IMG/VR virus record: IMGVR_UViG_3300032268_001296
Coordinates: 48,198 to 112,197 of that record
Direction: 5' to 3' (one strand)
Source: a virus
Length of the DNA: 64,000 nucleotides
How positions within the stretch are numbered: position 1 is the first letter of the stretch; each line of letters begins with the position of its first letter. Shown in pieces: positions 1-8,971 of this stretch. The notes under the pieces are model-generated. The model did not search any database. It worked only from the letters and a program-made list of their open reading frames with translations, and was not told the DNA's origin. The translations under genes and the position numbers were made by a program.

Positions 1-290
1 AACTGCTCAAGATACTTCATTCGATTTCCATGAAAGAATTTAACATATTTAGTATGCTGAGCGCCCTGCACTTCAATTGCAACTTTTTTGCTTGCGTTGT
101 AAAAGTCAAAAGAAAGCCGAGTTCCGACTAATTTGAATTCCTCAAAAACAATATCAGATCTCCAGTAAGGATATAAAAAATCCTTAACAGAGAACTGAAA
201 CTTGCTCTTACTTTCCGCTTCCCATTTTACCAAATACTTCCTTGCATTTCTAAGCTCAGCTGTCGATCCAGAAAGAGTTTTAAACTTCAT
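1..290 (-). CDS. Truncated nuclease-like protein
   Basis: The ATG is at 290 and the frame stays open through the left edge, so about 96 N-terminal residues are visible. The middle reads RLSFDFYNASKKVAIEVQG, followed by AQHTKYVKFFHGN. A strand with Asp, then E-V-Q-G and a His-containing stretch is the pattern of small restriction-fold (PD-(D/E)XK or Vsr-like) endonucleases in phages. The assignment rests on that motif alone because the C-terminus is missing. The start overlaps the end of the recombinase gene by 11 nt, so the gene is downstream of it in the same minus-strand operon. A role in recombination or repair next to a RecA-like protein is inference. Confidence 0.55.
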   Translation of the reverse strand, partial: MKFKTLSGSTAELRNARKYLVKWEAESKSKFQFSVKDFLYPYWRSDIVFEEFKLVGTRLSFDFYNASKKVAIEVQGAQHTKYVKFFHGNRMKYLEQ

Positions 291-1413
291 TAGAAATTGT
301 TTTTTTAAAGTAATTAGTCAAGAAATCACAGAGCTTTTTGTCTGACTCGATAAAGCTGAAAAGAGCGTCTTGACCTTGGATCTTTTCAAACGGAGGGAAT
401 CCATTTTCTTGCAGAAGCTCATTAAACTCTTCTGTCGGAGAAATCCAAGAAGTCTTTTTGGTCAAAAATTCCCAAAGGAACAGCAAATCAACAATTTCTT
501 TTTCCACCCAAATAGAGCTTCCATTTGTTCTTCCATATTTAATTGGATAGGGAATTGTTAGATTTGTTTTTTCGTTTGGTGATTTTTTGACAGTGACTTT
601 TGCAAAGTGTCCAACAATTGGATTGTTCACCAAATCGATTTTGTTTTCAGCTGGATTTTTAAGAATCAAATCTCCCTTGTTTCTCGGTTCAAATTCAAGA
701 ATCCAGTTGGCAAAGTGAAGAAGCGCGTTTCCTCCTGTTGCAGAAGTTTGACGAATAGGAGCTTTTGAATATGGATCTAGCTTAATATCCGCTCGAACTT
801 GACTAATGAATACAGCAATATGCCCACGCTTTGCCAAACCAATAGAAAGACGCTTCATGAAGTTTGCAGCAATTACAGCTCCTCCAGCAACCTTATTTGA
901 ATCTTCAAAGCTTTTGTCTAAGTCCCCTTTGGAAATGAGACCGTCAACAGAATCGAGAAGGAAATAATAAACATTTCCTTCTTCGTTTTTTGCAACCAAT
1001 TGTCTCATTACATCGACAACTGTTTCATAAATATTGCTTTCAAATACGAAGCAAGTTCCTTGTTCCCATTCATCTGCACTAAAAACAAACTTGATTCCAG
1101 ATCGCTCCTGCATTTCTTGAGAAAGCCGACCTTCTGCTTTAATATAAAAGCCTTTTGCTTTTGGAGTCTTTTCTAAGAAATTTTTCATAAAGGAAAGAGC
1201 TGCACTTGTCTTGCCTCCCTCATTCATTCCAACAAATCTATGCAGACCTGGCCCAAGACCACCTCCTAAATGAAGATCTAATTGAAGAGAACCGCTAGAG
1301 ACTTTGTAGTCAATGGCTTCTTCAAAATTGTAGTGATCTGTAGCGTTTTGCTTTAAAAACGAATTTAAAATATCGCTTGACTTCTGGACTTCTTTTTCTT
1401 TGGCTTTACTCAT
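280..1413 (-). CDS. RecA/UvsX-like recombinase
   Basis: A 377-residue RecA-family strand-exchange ATPase that would coat single-stranded DNA and drive homologous pairing in phage replication and repair. The Walker A is GMNEGGKTS near residue 63, the Walker B strand is YYFLLDSVDGL, and a loop ISQVRADI followed by GGNALLHFANWILEF matches the RecA core including the L2-adjacent region. The length is close to RecA and UvsX (about 350-390). The N-terminus has a short charged lead before the conserved GSLQLDLHLGGGLGPG. Its start overlaps the 3' end of the 116-residue gene at 1406, giving a tightly packed operon. Confidence 0.92.
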   Translation of the reverse strand: MSKAKEKEVQKSSDILNSFLKQNATDHYNFEEAIDYKVSSGSLQLDLHLGGGLGPGLHRFVGMNEGGKTSAALSFMKNFLEKTPKAKGFYIKAEGRLSQEMQERSGIKFVFSADEWEQGTCFVFESNIYETVVDVMRQLVAKNEEGNVYYFLLDSVDGLISKGDLDKSFEDSNKVAGGAVIAANFMKRLSIGLAKRGHIAVFISQVRADIKLDPYSKAPIRQTSATGGNALLHFANWILEFEPRNKGDLILKNPAENKIDLVNNPIVGHFAKVTVKKSPNEKTNLTIPYPIKYGRTNGSSIWVEKEIVDLLFLWEFLTKKTSWISPTEEFNELLQENGFPPFEKIQGQDALFSFIESDKKLCDFLTNYFKKTISNEV

Positions 1414-1756
1414 GTAAAAAATCTTTAATTGTTTTAGTTAATTTGGGAACATGACAGTCATCCCCAACCTTATCACCTAGATGATAATCTTCATACTTAG
1501 AAAGATCAACACAATAATTAAAAGCTCTGAATTTTTGATCCATAGTTTCTTTTAGTTTATCGCATGCTATATAAGCCAAAGAATCAAACTTTCTGTCAAA
1601 AGAAACGATATTCATAAACTCAAGAGAATACCTTTCGCATAGATCATTTAAAAACTTCATTTCTCGCATATAAAACAAACGCTTGTCCTTTTGAGGAACA
1701 AGCGTAAGTCTGGCAAGTATGTGTTTTTTGTTGATTTTAGACTTGGCCATGCTCAA
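1406..1756 (-). CDS. Hypothetical protein, 116 aa
   Basis: A 116-residue basic protein with no family I recognise. It begins MSMAKSKINKKHILARL; the first ATG at 1756 overlaps the GDP-mannose dehydratase gene by 20 nt and the second, at 1750, by 14 nt, and either could be used. A central segment FMNIVSFDRKFDSLAYIAC looks like a mixed alpha/beta fold. It lies between a sugar dehydratase and the recombinase, so neighbours do not decide its role. Confidence 0.6.
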   Translation of the reverse strand: MSMAKSKINKKHILARLTLVPQKDKRLFYMREMKFLNDLCERYSLEFMNIVSFDRKFDSLAYIACDKLKETMDQKFRAFNYCVDLSKYEDYHLGDKVGDDCHVPKLTKTIKDFLHE

Positions 1757-2786
1757 GTTTATACTCGTTCAAATCATTTGCAACCATTTTTTTGACCAAA
1801 TCTTTGAACGAAGTTTTTGGAGTCCAACCTAATTCATTGCGAGCTTTAGTAGAATCTCCCAATAAAAGTTCCACTTCTGCTGGTCTATGAAACTTAGAAT
1901 TAATAACTAAAAGAACTCTACCAGTTTCGTTTTGACGAAATTCTTCTTGCAAACCATCGCCAAACCAAGTTCCTTTTATTCCAGCAGCTTCAAACGCTAA
2001 TTCAACGAATTCACGAATGGAGTGGGTTTCATTGGAAGATAAAACGTATTCCTTTGGTTCTTTTTGATTAAGCATTTTCCAAACTCCATCTACAAAATCT
2101 TCTGCATCACTCCAATCTCTAAGCGCATCTAGATTACCTAATTCAAGAAGAGAAAAGGATTCTTGTTTGTCTATTGCGTTTTTTATTCTCGCTACATTTT
2201 TAGTGATTTTGCGAGTTACAAATTCTTCTCCTCTGCGAGTGCCTTCGTGATTGAATAACCAGCCCTGAATTGCATAAAGATCATACGAGTCTCTATATAC
2301 TTTAACCAAATGTCGAGCAGAGGCTTTTGCTGCTCCATAAGGACTACGTGGACGAAGAGGATGCTCCTCTGACTGAGGAACAGTCACTACGTCGCCAAAC
2401 TCTTCAGAAGAGCCAGCATTGTAGTATTTACACTTTGGAGCAAATTTTCTAATAGCTTCTAGTTGATACAAAACTGGCATACAGTTTGTATTAAAGTGAT
2501 GTGTTGCCATAGTCCAGCTATTACCGACAAAAGAATTTGCAGCAAAATTAATAAAATAATCTGGTTTTTCTTGCCTTATTATTTCTTCAACATTTCCCTG
2601 ATCAGTTATATCCAGATCGACTAACTTAAATCTTGGATTATGTATGAGATTTTGAATGTTTTTATGATTTGGAACACTCAATCTTCTTACTCCACCAATA
2701 ATGATATGATTTGTATTTTTGATGAGGTATTCCGCCAAGAATGAGCCGTCTTGACCTGTTACTCCAGTTATGATTATTTTTTTCAT
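1737..2786 (-). CDS. gmd: GDP-mannose 4,6-dehydratase
   Basis: A 349-residue extended short-chain dehydrogenase. It should convert GDP-D-mannose to GDP-4-keto-6-deoxy-D-mannose with bound NADP, the entry step to GDP-fucose, GDP-rhamnose and related sugars. The Rossmann motif GVTGQDGSF is at residues 8-16 and the catalytic YGAAK (Tyr-x3-Lys) follows RPRSP near residue 150. The segment GWLFNHEGTRRGEEFVTRK is diagnostic of the GMD subfamily. The length fits the family (340-370). It is the promoter-distal biosynthetic gene of a minus-strand glycan cassette and overlaps the RmlC-like gene by 4 nt. Confidence 0.93.
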   Translation of the reverse strand: MKKIIITGVTGQDGSFLAEYLIKNTNHIIIGGVRRLSVPNHKNIQNLIHNPRFKLVDLDITDQGNVEEIIRQEKPDYFINFAANSFVGNSWTMATHHFNTNCMPVLYQLEAIRKFAPKCKYYNAGSSEEFGDVVTVPQSEEHPLRPRSPYGAAKASARHLVKVYRDSYDLYAIQGWLFNHEGTRRGEEFVTRKITKNVARIKNAIDKQESFSLLELGNLDALRDWSDAEDFVDGVWKMLNQKEPKEYVLSSNETHSIREFVELAFEAAGIKGTWFGDGLQEEFRQNETGRVLLVINSKFHRPAEVELLLGDSTKARNELGWTPKTSFKDLVKKMVANDLNEYKLEHGQV

Positions 2787-3274
2787 GAATCTCTTTTACT
2801 TAAAATAGGATTATCAATTGGCCAATGAATATTATATTTTGGATCATTCCATTTTAATGTGAATTGATCGTCGCAGTCAATATAATTTCCATCATATGAT
2901 AATTTATAATTATAAACGCAAAAATCAGAAAGAACCAAAAAACTATTTCCAAATCCAGCTGGGATTAATAATTGTTTTTTATTTTCAGAACTTAAAATGA
3001 AAGTTTTATGCTTTTCAAAATCTTTTGAATCTTTTCTATTATCTACTATTACAACAAAAATTTTGCCCCAAAGACATGTTATTAATTTTGTTGTAGAAAA
3101 ATCTCCGTGAATTCCTACTAAGCTATTTTTGCATCTAGTAGCGATTTTATCATGATTGAATTTAATTTGATGATCTTTTTGATCAAAAATAGTATAAATC
3201 TCTCCTCTAAAATCTTCGAAAGATGTAAGTGTATATTCTTTTATATCGTTCAAGCTTTTCATATTGGCTTCCAT
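2783..3274 (-). CDS. RmlC-like cupin sugar epimerase
   Basis: A 163-residue protein with the dTDP-4-dehydrorhamnose 3,5-epimerase (RmlC) fold. Visible signatures are DFRGE near residue 20, LVGIHGD with the expected His, LIPAGFGNSFLVLSD, and a C-terminal IHWPIDNPILSKRD typical of the family. It is slightly shorter than bacterial RmlC (about 180). In this cassette the substrate could be the GDP-4-keto sugar made by the adjacent dehydratase rather than a dTDP sugar; that is inference. An internal ATG four codons in (MKSLNDI) is an alternative start. Confidence 0.8.
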   Translation of the reverse strand: MEANMKSLNDIKEYTLTSFEDFRGEIYTIFDQKDHQIKFNHDKIATRCKNSLVGIHGDFSTTKLITCLWGKIFVVIVDNRKDSKDFEKHKTFILSSENKKQLLIPAGFGNSFLVLSDFCVYNYKLSYDGNYIDCDDQFTLKWNDPKYNIHWPIDNPILSKRDS

Positions 3275-4170
3275 ATTACGAGGGTGTGACCTTCTATGAA
3301 TTTACTTCCATAATTAAGGCGCTTTACATCTAAGATAATAATTTTCTCTTCTTTTTCAAGTTCTCGAAGTCTTGTTAAATAATTTTTTAAATAATTGCGT
3401 TTTTCAAAATATTTCTTTGTAAGATAATCTTGCAAAATATTATCGTCTAAAACTTCAGAAATAGGCTCAAAATTAATACAAAGATCTGGCTTTTTATCAA
3501 GAATATAATTAATAAATTTATCGTGTTTTTCTCCAATTTGTTCTAGAGATGCTACTGTATAAATGCATGAGCCAGAAATATCTACTGAATAATCTGGATC
3601 AAAATAATTAAAATTTTTAGCATCTACATTTTTTATTTGATTAGATTCGCAATAAGAGCGAATAGCTTGCTGAGATGAATCCGTCCAATCTAGACCGCAA
3701 AATTGTTTATCTCCCCATTCTTTTCTCAAACGGAAAAGATGATATCCTGTTCCACAACCAAATTCAAATATTTTGTCAAACTTTTCTGCATATTCAAAAA
3801 GTACAGCATCAACAAAAAAAGAATTTAACTGGTAATCAAAATCTTGAATATAATTTTTAATAATTTTGCCATTAAATTTAGCAATATTATTTTTCGTATG
3901 ATACTTTGGAATTAATGAAGAAAATTCACCAGAATCTACGAACTCGGAAACATTTTCAGCCCAACCTCTTTCCCATTGATCTTTACGCGAATCTCCTGCT
4001 TGAATCAAGTCTTTGTTAAGGGTTTTGATATATTCGAGAATATAGTCTTTAAGATCCTCGATTGAAAGATAATTATAGATCAAGCGCGAACTTGCTATTC
4101 TTTTAATCAAATTTCTATTCTTGATTCGGAATCCTAAACTTTTTTCAATTGTTTTTTTATTGACTATCAT
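3259..4170 (-). CDS. SAM-dependent methyltransferase
   Basis: A 303-residue class I methyltransferase. Motif I is KIFEFGCGTGYHLFRL near residue 137, followed by the acidic strand end FCGLDWTDSS. The N-terminal 110 residues carry a helical domain that may bind acceptor. Position inside the sugar cassette, overlapping genes on both sides by 14-16 nt, suggests methylation of a sugar nucleotide or of the finished glycan. Substrate cannot be read from the sequence. Confidence 0.75.
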   Translation of the reverse strand: MIVNKKTIEKSLGFRIKNRNLIKRIASSRLIYNYLSIEDLKDYILEYIKTLNKDLIQAGDSRKDQWERGWAENVSEFVDSGEFSSLIPKYHTKNNIAKFNGKIIKNYIQDFDYQLNSFFVDAVLFEYAEKFDKIFEFGCGTGYHLFRLRKEWGDKQFCGLDWTDSSQQAIRSYCESNQIKNVDAKNFNYFDPDYSVDISGSCIYTVASLEQIGEKHDKFINYILDKKPDLCINFEPISEVLDDNILQDYLTKKYFEKRNYLKNYLTRLRELEKEEKIIILDVKRLNYGSKFIEGHTLVIWKPI

Positions 4171-5077
4171 GAGCGAGATTTTTTATGCCTTGATATAAAG
4201 GAATTGTGTTGAGCGTTCCAAATTCTTTTTCATATCTTTCGATAGATACTATAACATCTTTAGGGCTATCTTTAAAGCTATTTTTTGGATCGCCAAGTTT
4301 TATTTTTCTACTAAATACGTCGGCAACAATTTGAGCTATTTCTTTAATTGTTGTTTTTTCTGATCCTCCAATGTTATATAGATTATTTTTACTAGATTTT
4401 GTAATATTAGCAATAGCTGTTATACAATCATCGATATGGATATACCTTCGGATCGCTGAGCCATCATCCATTAATTGGATATCCCCGCTTCTAGCCTTGT
4501 TTATGAACTCTGAAAGGACTCGTTTATCGTCTTCTTTGAATCCCTTACCGTAGCAAAGGCATATTCTCAAACTTTTAGCTTCAATCCTAGAATTAAAACT
4601 TAAAATAGACTCACCAAAAAGTTTACTAAGAATATAACAATTTCTTGAGTTATGAGGGTTGATTGTGATTGGAGAGTCTTCGGTATTTAATTCTGATCCA
4701 GAATATACTTCGCTACTACTCATAAAAATAAACTTCCCACCATCAATAACTTTTTCAGAAAGTTTTTGAGTCGATAGTGTATTTAAAGAAAAAGTCTTTT
4801 CTGGATTCATGCAAAACTTTTGCGGTTGACCATAACCAGCACAATGGAAAATGACATCAAACATTGGTAGCCTTTTGATGGCATCTAAGTCTGTTATGTC
4901 GAAACGATTTAGGATAAATGAATTATTTTTAAAATCTTCTGCTATATCTGATAAATAGTTTAAAAAGATTTCACAATTACTTGATGATCTGATAGACTTA
5001 GCCAAATTCGAGCCAATAACCCCAGATCCACCAGTAATTAATATTTTTTTGTTATTTAAAAAAGAAAAACTATTCAT
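4157..5077 (-). CDS. NAD-dependent sugar epimerase/dehydratase
   Basis: A 306-residue extended short-chain dehydrogenase. It starts with ILITGGSGVIGSNLAKS (Rossmann glycine motif), has FMSSSEVYSG with the catalytic Ser region, and a Tyr-x3-Lys-like YILSK near residue 150. Later strands DDGSAIRRYIHIDDCI and YNIGGSEKTTIKEIA are typical of nucleotide-sugar epimerases of the GalE/WcaG type. It probably acts on the product of GMD or a related NDP-sugar. The start overlaps the upstream glycosyltransferase by 4 nt. Confidence 0.82.
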   Translation of the reverse strand: MNSFSFLNNKKILITGGSGVIGSNLAKSIRSSSNCEIFLNYLSDIAEDFKNNSFILNRFDITDLDAIKRLPMFDVIFHCAGYGQPQKFCMNPEKTFSLNTLSTQKLSEKVIDGGKFIFMSSSEVYSGSELNTEDSPITINPHNSRNCYILSKLFGESILSFNSRIEAKSLRICLCYGKGFKEDDKRVLSEFINKARSGDIQLMDDGSAIRRYIHIDDCITAIANITKSSKNNLYNIGGSEKTTIKEIAQIVADVFSRKIKLGDPKNSFKDSPKDVIVSIERYEKEFGTLNTIPLYQGIKNLAHDSQ

Positions 5078-5796
5078 AAATTTTGCTCTACAGTCAATAT
5101 ATTAGATTCGGAATATTCTTTCACTTCATCATTTCTTGTTAAAGAAAATTGATTATTTTCAGACCAAAGATTAATTATAACTGGCCTATCTACACCCCAA
5201 AATTTACTGCATAGACTGCTATTATCTTTTTTTTGAAATTCAGTATTTTCATTGCAGATATAATCAACAAATACTGTTTTATACCCAGCTAAAGAAAGCC
5301 TCATATATAAATCTAATTCACCCATTACTCCCATAAATCTTCTATCTATTCCTCCAACTTTTTTATAAGCCTCTCTAGGGTAGAGCCCACAGACAGGCAA
5401 AAGAGGTAAATAATTTGAAGCTTGACCAGCAATATTTTGATATTGAGTATAATCGAGATGTATATCTTGATAGTAATGACATGTGGCCATAGAACTTGGA
5501 TTATTTTTTACCACATCATACATTGCTTCAATAGCTCCATCTTGGTAATCAATATCATCTACAATCTGCAATAACATTTCTCCTTCACAAAAAAATGCTG
5601 AAGCGTGTTGGCATTGAGATGGCTTTAAATCACTTTTAAAAAATCTAATTTCAGGCGGCAATTCAAAATCTGGTTCAATTGGACCAACAATTACTATTTC
5701 AAAATTTAAATTTGTTTTAGCAATCATTTCGTGTATTCTCATCCATCTATAGGGTCTAATAGATGTCATATAAGCACTAATATTAATTTTTTTCAT
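5074..5796 (-). CDS. Glycosyltransferase-like protein, GT-A type
   Basis: A 240-residue protein with features of inverting GT-A transferases: an N-terminal nucleotide-binding strand (INISAYMTSIRPYRW), then EMLLQIVDDIDYQDGAIEAM near residue 95, where the VDDID would be the metal-binding DXD region. PREAYKKVGGIDRRFMGVMGELDLYMRLSLAG is the typical acceptor-side E-x-D-l segment. It overlaps the epimerase (4 nt) and the transketolase subunit (14 nt). Donor and acceptor are unknown. Confidence 0.75.
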   Translation of the reverse strand: MKKINISAYMTSIRPYRWMRIHEMIAKTNLNFEIVIVGPIEPDFELPPEIRFFKSDLKPSQCQHASAFFCEGEMLLQIVDDIDYQDGAIEAMYDVVKNNPSSMATCHYYQDIHLDYTQYQNIAGQASNYLPLLPVCGLYPREAYKKVGGIDRRFMGVMGELDLYMRLSLAGYKTVFVDYICNENTEFQKKDNSSLCSKFWGVDRPVIINLWSENNQFSLTRNDEVKEYSESNILTVEQNL

Positions 5797-6676
5797 AAAT
5801 TTTTTGTAACTGTTTGATTATTGATTCATCATCAAATTGCAAATAACAATCTATATTTTCTTTTTTTCCATATTTTTCAATAAATAATTTAGGAATTGAA
5901 ATACAATTTATTGACTCTATGTTTTTAACACTTGTCGCTATTTTAGATAAAATACCAGAATCATAACATGGTTCTATTATTGTTATATTTTTGATAATAT
6001 CGTTATTGTATATAATGCTATTTAATTTAAAAATATCAAATTCTGAAATATTTGTTGTATATAAAATGGTACAATTTAAATTTGACAATTTATTAAAGTC
6101 TTTTATTGCATTTCCAACAATAATACATATGCCATTTTTATTTAAATTCAAAATCTCAAGGTCTTCATAATTATTTTTTATTAAATTTAAATTATTTTCA
6201 GTTTCTGATAATCTAATATATTTAGGATGTTTGATATTAATATTTTCATTAATAATATTTTCTACATCTTTTGAATTTCCAGGACAATATGTTTTAAAAT
6301 TTGGTATAGATGAAATTATTCTAAGATCATTTGGACAATGGTGAGTACATCCTAATGCTGCATAATCATATGAATTGCCGACACTAACAACAAAAGCATT
6401 TACATCTTCATACCCAAAATTTAATTTTAATTGTTCATAACATCTTTCTGTTATGAACGGAGCTATTGAATGAATAAATGGTATAAATCCACTTTTAGAT
6501 AGTCCACAAGCAACTCCAATCATTGATTGCTCCATAATACCCATGTTATATATTCTTCTGCAATCTAAATCAAAACTATCTTTAAATGAAAAAACTCCTA
6601 TATCTCCTAATAAAATAGATATTTTTTCATTATTTTTAAATAATTTATTAAGATAATTATAAAAATGTTTTCTCAT
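5783..6676 (-). CDS. Transketolase-like C-terminal subunit
   Basis: A 297-residue protein matching the pyrimidine-binding and C-terminal domains of a split transketolase. Seen are RRIYNMGIMEQSMIGVACGLS, with the conserved Glu of the family, the segment DYAALGCTHHCPNDLRIISSI, and a C-terminal domain with IIEPCYDSGILSK. With the next gene it would form one thiamine-diphosphate enzyme moving a two-carbon ketol unit. Base composition is very AT-rich, more so than flanking genes, suggesting separate acquisition of the 5.8-8.1 kb stretch. Confidence 0.82.
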   Translation of the reverse strand: MRKHFYNYLNKLFKNNEKISILLGDIGVFSFKDSFDLDCRRIYNMGIMEQSMIGVACGLSKSGFIPFIHSIAPFITERCYEQLKLNFGYEDVNAFVVSVGNSYDYAALGCTHHCPNDLRIISSIPNFKTYCPGNSKDVENIINENINIKHPKYIRLSETENNLNLIKNNYEDLEILNLNKNGICIIVGNAIKDFNKLSNLNCTILYTTNISEFDIFKLNSIIYNNDIIKNITIIEPCYDSGILSKIATSVKNIESINCISIPKLFIEKYGKKENIDCYLQFDDESIIKQLQKIYEKN

Positions 6677-6682
6677 ATTGAT

Positions 6683-7423
6683 TTATAAGTTATTTATTAT
6701 ATTCAGATATTCAATTTCTGATGATGGATATTTATGGTGCCATTCTGGATTGTTTTCCATTATTTTACATCCAAAACCTTTAACAGTATTTAATTGAACG
6801 AATTTTGGCAATTCATTATTTTCAAATTTATTAAAAATTTTTGATATAGATTTTTGATTATTTCCATTTTTTACTAAAAATGATTCCCATCCAAATGATT
6901 TAAATTTATTAACACAAGAATCTAGTTTAATAGCTCTTTCGCCTGACTTATTAAAGTCCATGATACATATTAAATTATCTAATTTATAAGTAGATGCTAT
7001 TAATGCTGATTCCCAAATTGTGCCTTCATTAGCTTCTCCGTCGCCAATTAAACAATAAATATTACCAGATTCATTTTTCATTTTCTTTGCTAATGCTAAT
7101 CCCACGCAAAAAGGAAGTCCGTGGCCAAGTGATCCAGTAGATAATTTAATTTCTTTAATTTTTTTAGAAGAAGGATGCCCTCCTAAAATAGAACTCTCTT
7201 GAGAAAAACTATAAAAGTCATCTTCTGTTATAATTTGTTTTTCGAGAAAAATAGCATATAGAGCTAAACTTGCGTGACCTTTGCTCAGAACGAATTCATC
7301 ATTATCTGTTTTTTTATTGAAATATAAAAAGTACAAAAAATCTAATATAGAAAGAGCGCTAGCTATATGTCCTTCTTTATTTAAATAAGAAGTTTTTATT
7401 ATATTTTTTATAAGTTTTTTCAT
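6683..7423 (-). CDS. Transketolase-like N-terminal (TPP) subunit
   Basis: A 246-residue thiamine-diphosphate-binding half. The cofactor motif is GDGEANEGTIWESAL, ending with the MDFN about 30 residues later, and LSKGHASLALYAIFL plus STGSLGHGLPFCVGLALAKK are transketolase signatures. It lies 6 nt upstream of the C-terminal half and overlaps the following glycosyltransferase by 4 nt, so the two subunits are co-translated. Two-subunit transketolases next to nucleotide-sugar genes are known in pathways to branched-chain sugars; use here on a GDP-4-keto sugar is inference. Confidence 0.85.
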   Translation of the reverse strand: MKKLIKNIIKTSYLNKEGHIASALSILDFLYFLYFNKKTDNDEFVLSKGHASLALYAIFLEKQIITEDDFYSFSQESSILGGHPSSKKIKEIKLSTGSLGHGLPFCVGLALAKKMKNESGNIYCLIGDGEANEGTIWESALIASTYKLDNLICIMDFNKSGERAIKLDSCVNKFKSFGWESFLVKNGNNQKSISKIFNKFENNELPKFVQLNTVKGFGCKIMENNPEWHHKYPSSEIEYLNIINNL

Positions 7424-8148
7424 TTATTAAGTAAATATTTATATTTTTCTTTAATTATTTCAGCTTCTTTTGAATTTGAAGATTGACTATTTGTAGATAA
7501 ACCATTTGGATTATAGTAATAAGATCCAATAATTTCATAAATCTTATCAAATCTTGCTCCTTGGCTTAAACATCTTAGCCAAAAATCGAAATCAGAAGCT
7601 GTTGGGTATTTATTATCAAAATAGCCTAACTTAGTATGAAGACTTTTTCTCCAAACGGGAAGGCAATGAGGAGAATTATTTATCATCATTGATTCTGGAG
7701 TTACAATATCACATGGATATATATCTTTTAAGTTATTATCTTCAAAACTCTCATTTTCTTTATAACTCCATGCTACATAACCATAACAAATATCACATAG
7801 TGGATTATTTTCCATATAGTCAATTTGTCTTTTTAATGAAAAATTACTTCTTCTATCATCTACATTCCAAATTGAAATAATATCTGAACTCGATAAAGTG
7901 ATTCCAATATTTAGAGTATCAGTTACAGAAATTCTTTCTGGTAATTTTTTATATACAATGCTATTATGTTGATAGTTATTAATTATATCACTTGTCGAAT
8001 CTGTAGAATCTGCATCAAGTAGTAAAATTTCTATTTCATTTATGCAATCTTGATTTAACACGTTTTTAAGAAACTGATGAAGAAATTTTTCACCATTATA
8101 TATTGAACAAATTACCGTAGCCCTAGGTTTAAATTTAAATTTATTCAT
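7420..8148 (-). CDS. Glycosyltransferase family 2
   Basis: A 242-residue GT-A glycosyltransferase. The N-terminus RATVICSIYNGEKFLHQFL is the classic GT2 first strand, followed by ILLLDADSTDSTSDII and ISIWNVDDRRS, in which NVDD is the metal and nucleotide-sugar binding DXD. TASDFDFWLRCLSQGARF is the GT2 E/D-x-D acceptor loop. It should transfer a sugar onto a growing glycan. It is the most AT-rich of the transferases and forms a block with the transketolase pair. Confidence 0.88.
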   Translation of the reverse strand: MNKFKFKPRATVICSIYNGEKFLHQFLKNVLNQDCINEIEILLLDADSTDSTSDIINNYQHNSIVYKKLPERISVTDTLNIGITLSSSDIISIWNVDDRRSNFSLKRQIDYMENNPLCDICYGYVAWSYKENESFEDNNLKDIYPCDIVTPESMMINNSPHCLPVWRKSLHTKLGYFDNKYPTASDFDFWLRCLSQGARFDKIYEIIGSYYYNPNGLSTNSQSSNSKEAEIIKEKYKYLLNK

Positions 8149-8150
8149 TT

Positions 8151-8957
8151 TTATAAAAGTTGTTGTTTTGCTGCTTTTTTAAATGAGTCTAAGTCGGATT
8201 GACTAAGGTATATGTTTACGTAAACTTTAGAGCGAGGCAATACATAAATTTTCCCATATCTAGATATGTCATAACACATATTCACATGATCACAATGAAA
8301 GTCGCTATGCCATCTAACTTTATTAAAAATATCTGATTTAATAAAAGCGAAACCACCAAAAGAACTCATTGTTATGATTGGCTTTCCTAATGACCAGTTA
8401 AATCTATCTTCTTCTCTAATAAATGGAGAATCACTCCAGTATAATCCAGCATTACCATATGCATCTCTAAATGCATACGTATCATAATATGAATCTAATG
8501 AGCTATTGAAAGTTAAATCTGCTATATTTTGTCTAACATTGGCTGTAACCATAACAGCATCATCTAATTGATTTATGTTTTCGAAATGCATCAGAAAATT
8601 ATCATTATTGAATTCTATGTCAGAATCAATCAATAAAGAATAGTCAAACTGATTTTCTTGAGCTAGACTTTTGCATTTATTTCTACACTCGCAAAGAAAT
8701 TTCATTCTTTCTGGATCGGCAGTACTTCCAAATTTAGGAGCATTTAAAATCTCAGACAAAAAAGACCCATTTCTTTTACTCATCCATTCAGATAAAATTT
8801 CAACTGTTTTGTCTTTAGAGTCATTCTCGTAAAAAAAATAAGAGAACTCAAAGCCATCAATAGACTCTAAATCCTCTAATTGTTTGAGAGTTTTAAAAAT
8901 TGTCTGTTCTGAATCTCTCCAAATACAAAATACTGATACTTTTTTAACCATGCTCAA
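8151..8957 (-). CDS. Glycosyltransferase, GT69/Anp1-like
   Basis: A 268-residue protein. Start KKVSVFCIWRDSEQTI, then FSYFFYENDSKDKTVEIL, the long acceptor region with RMKFLCECRNKC, and YSLLIDSDIEFNNDNF (DXD) resemble the cryptococcal alpha-mannosyltransferase/Anp1-type transferases. A late FGGFAFIKSDIF and HSDFHCDHVNMC fit the same fold. It is the last transferase before the conserved phage gene at 8972. Sugar specificity is unknown. Confidence 0.72.
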   Translation of the reverse strand: MSMVKKVSVFCIWRDSEQTIFKTLKQLEDLESIDGFEFSYFFYENDSKDKTVEILSEWMSKRNGSFLSEILNAPKFGSTADPERMKFLCECRNKCKSLAQENQFDYSLLIDSDIEFNNDNFLMHFENINQLDDAVMVTANVRQNIADLTFNSSLDSYYDTYAFRDAYGNAGLYWSDSPFIREEDRFNWSLGKPIITMSSFGGFAFIKSDIFNKVRWHSDFHCDHVNMCYDISRYGKIYVLPRSKVYVNIYLSQSDLDSFKKAAKQQLL

Positions 8958-8971
8958 TGCATGATAATAAA

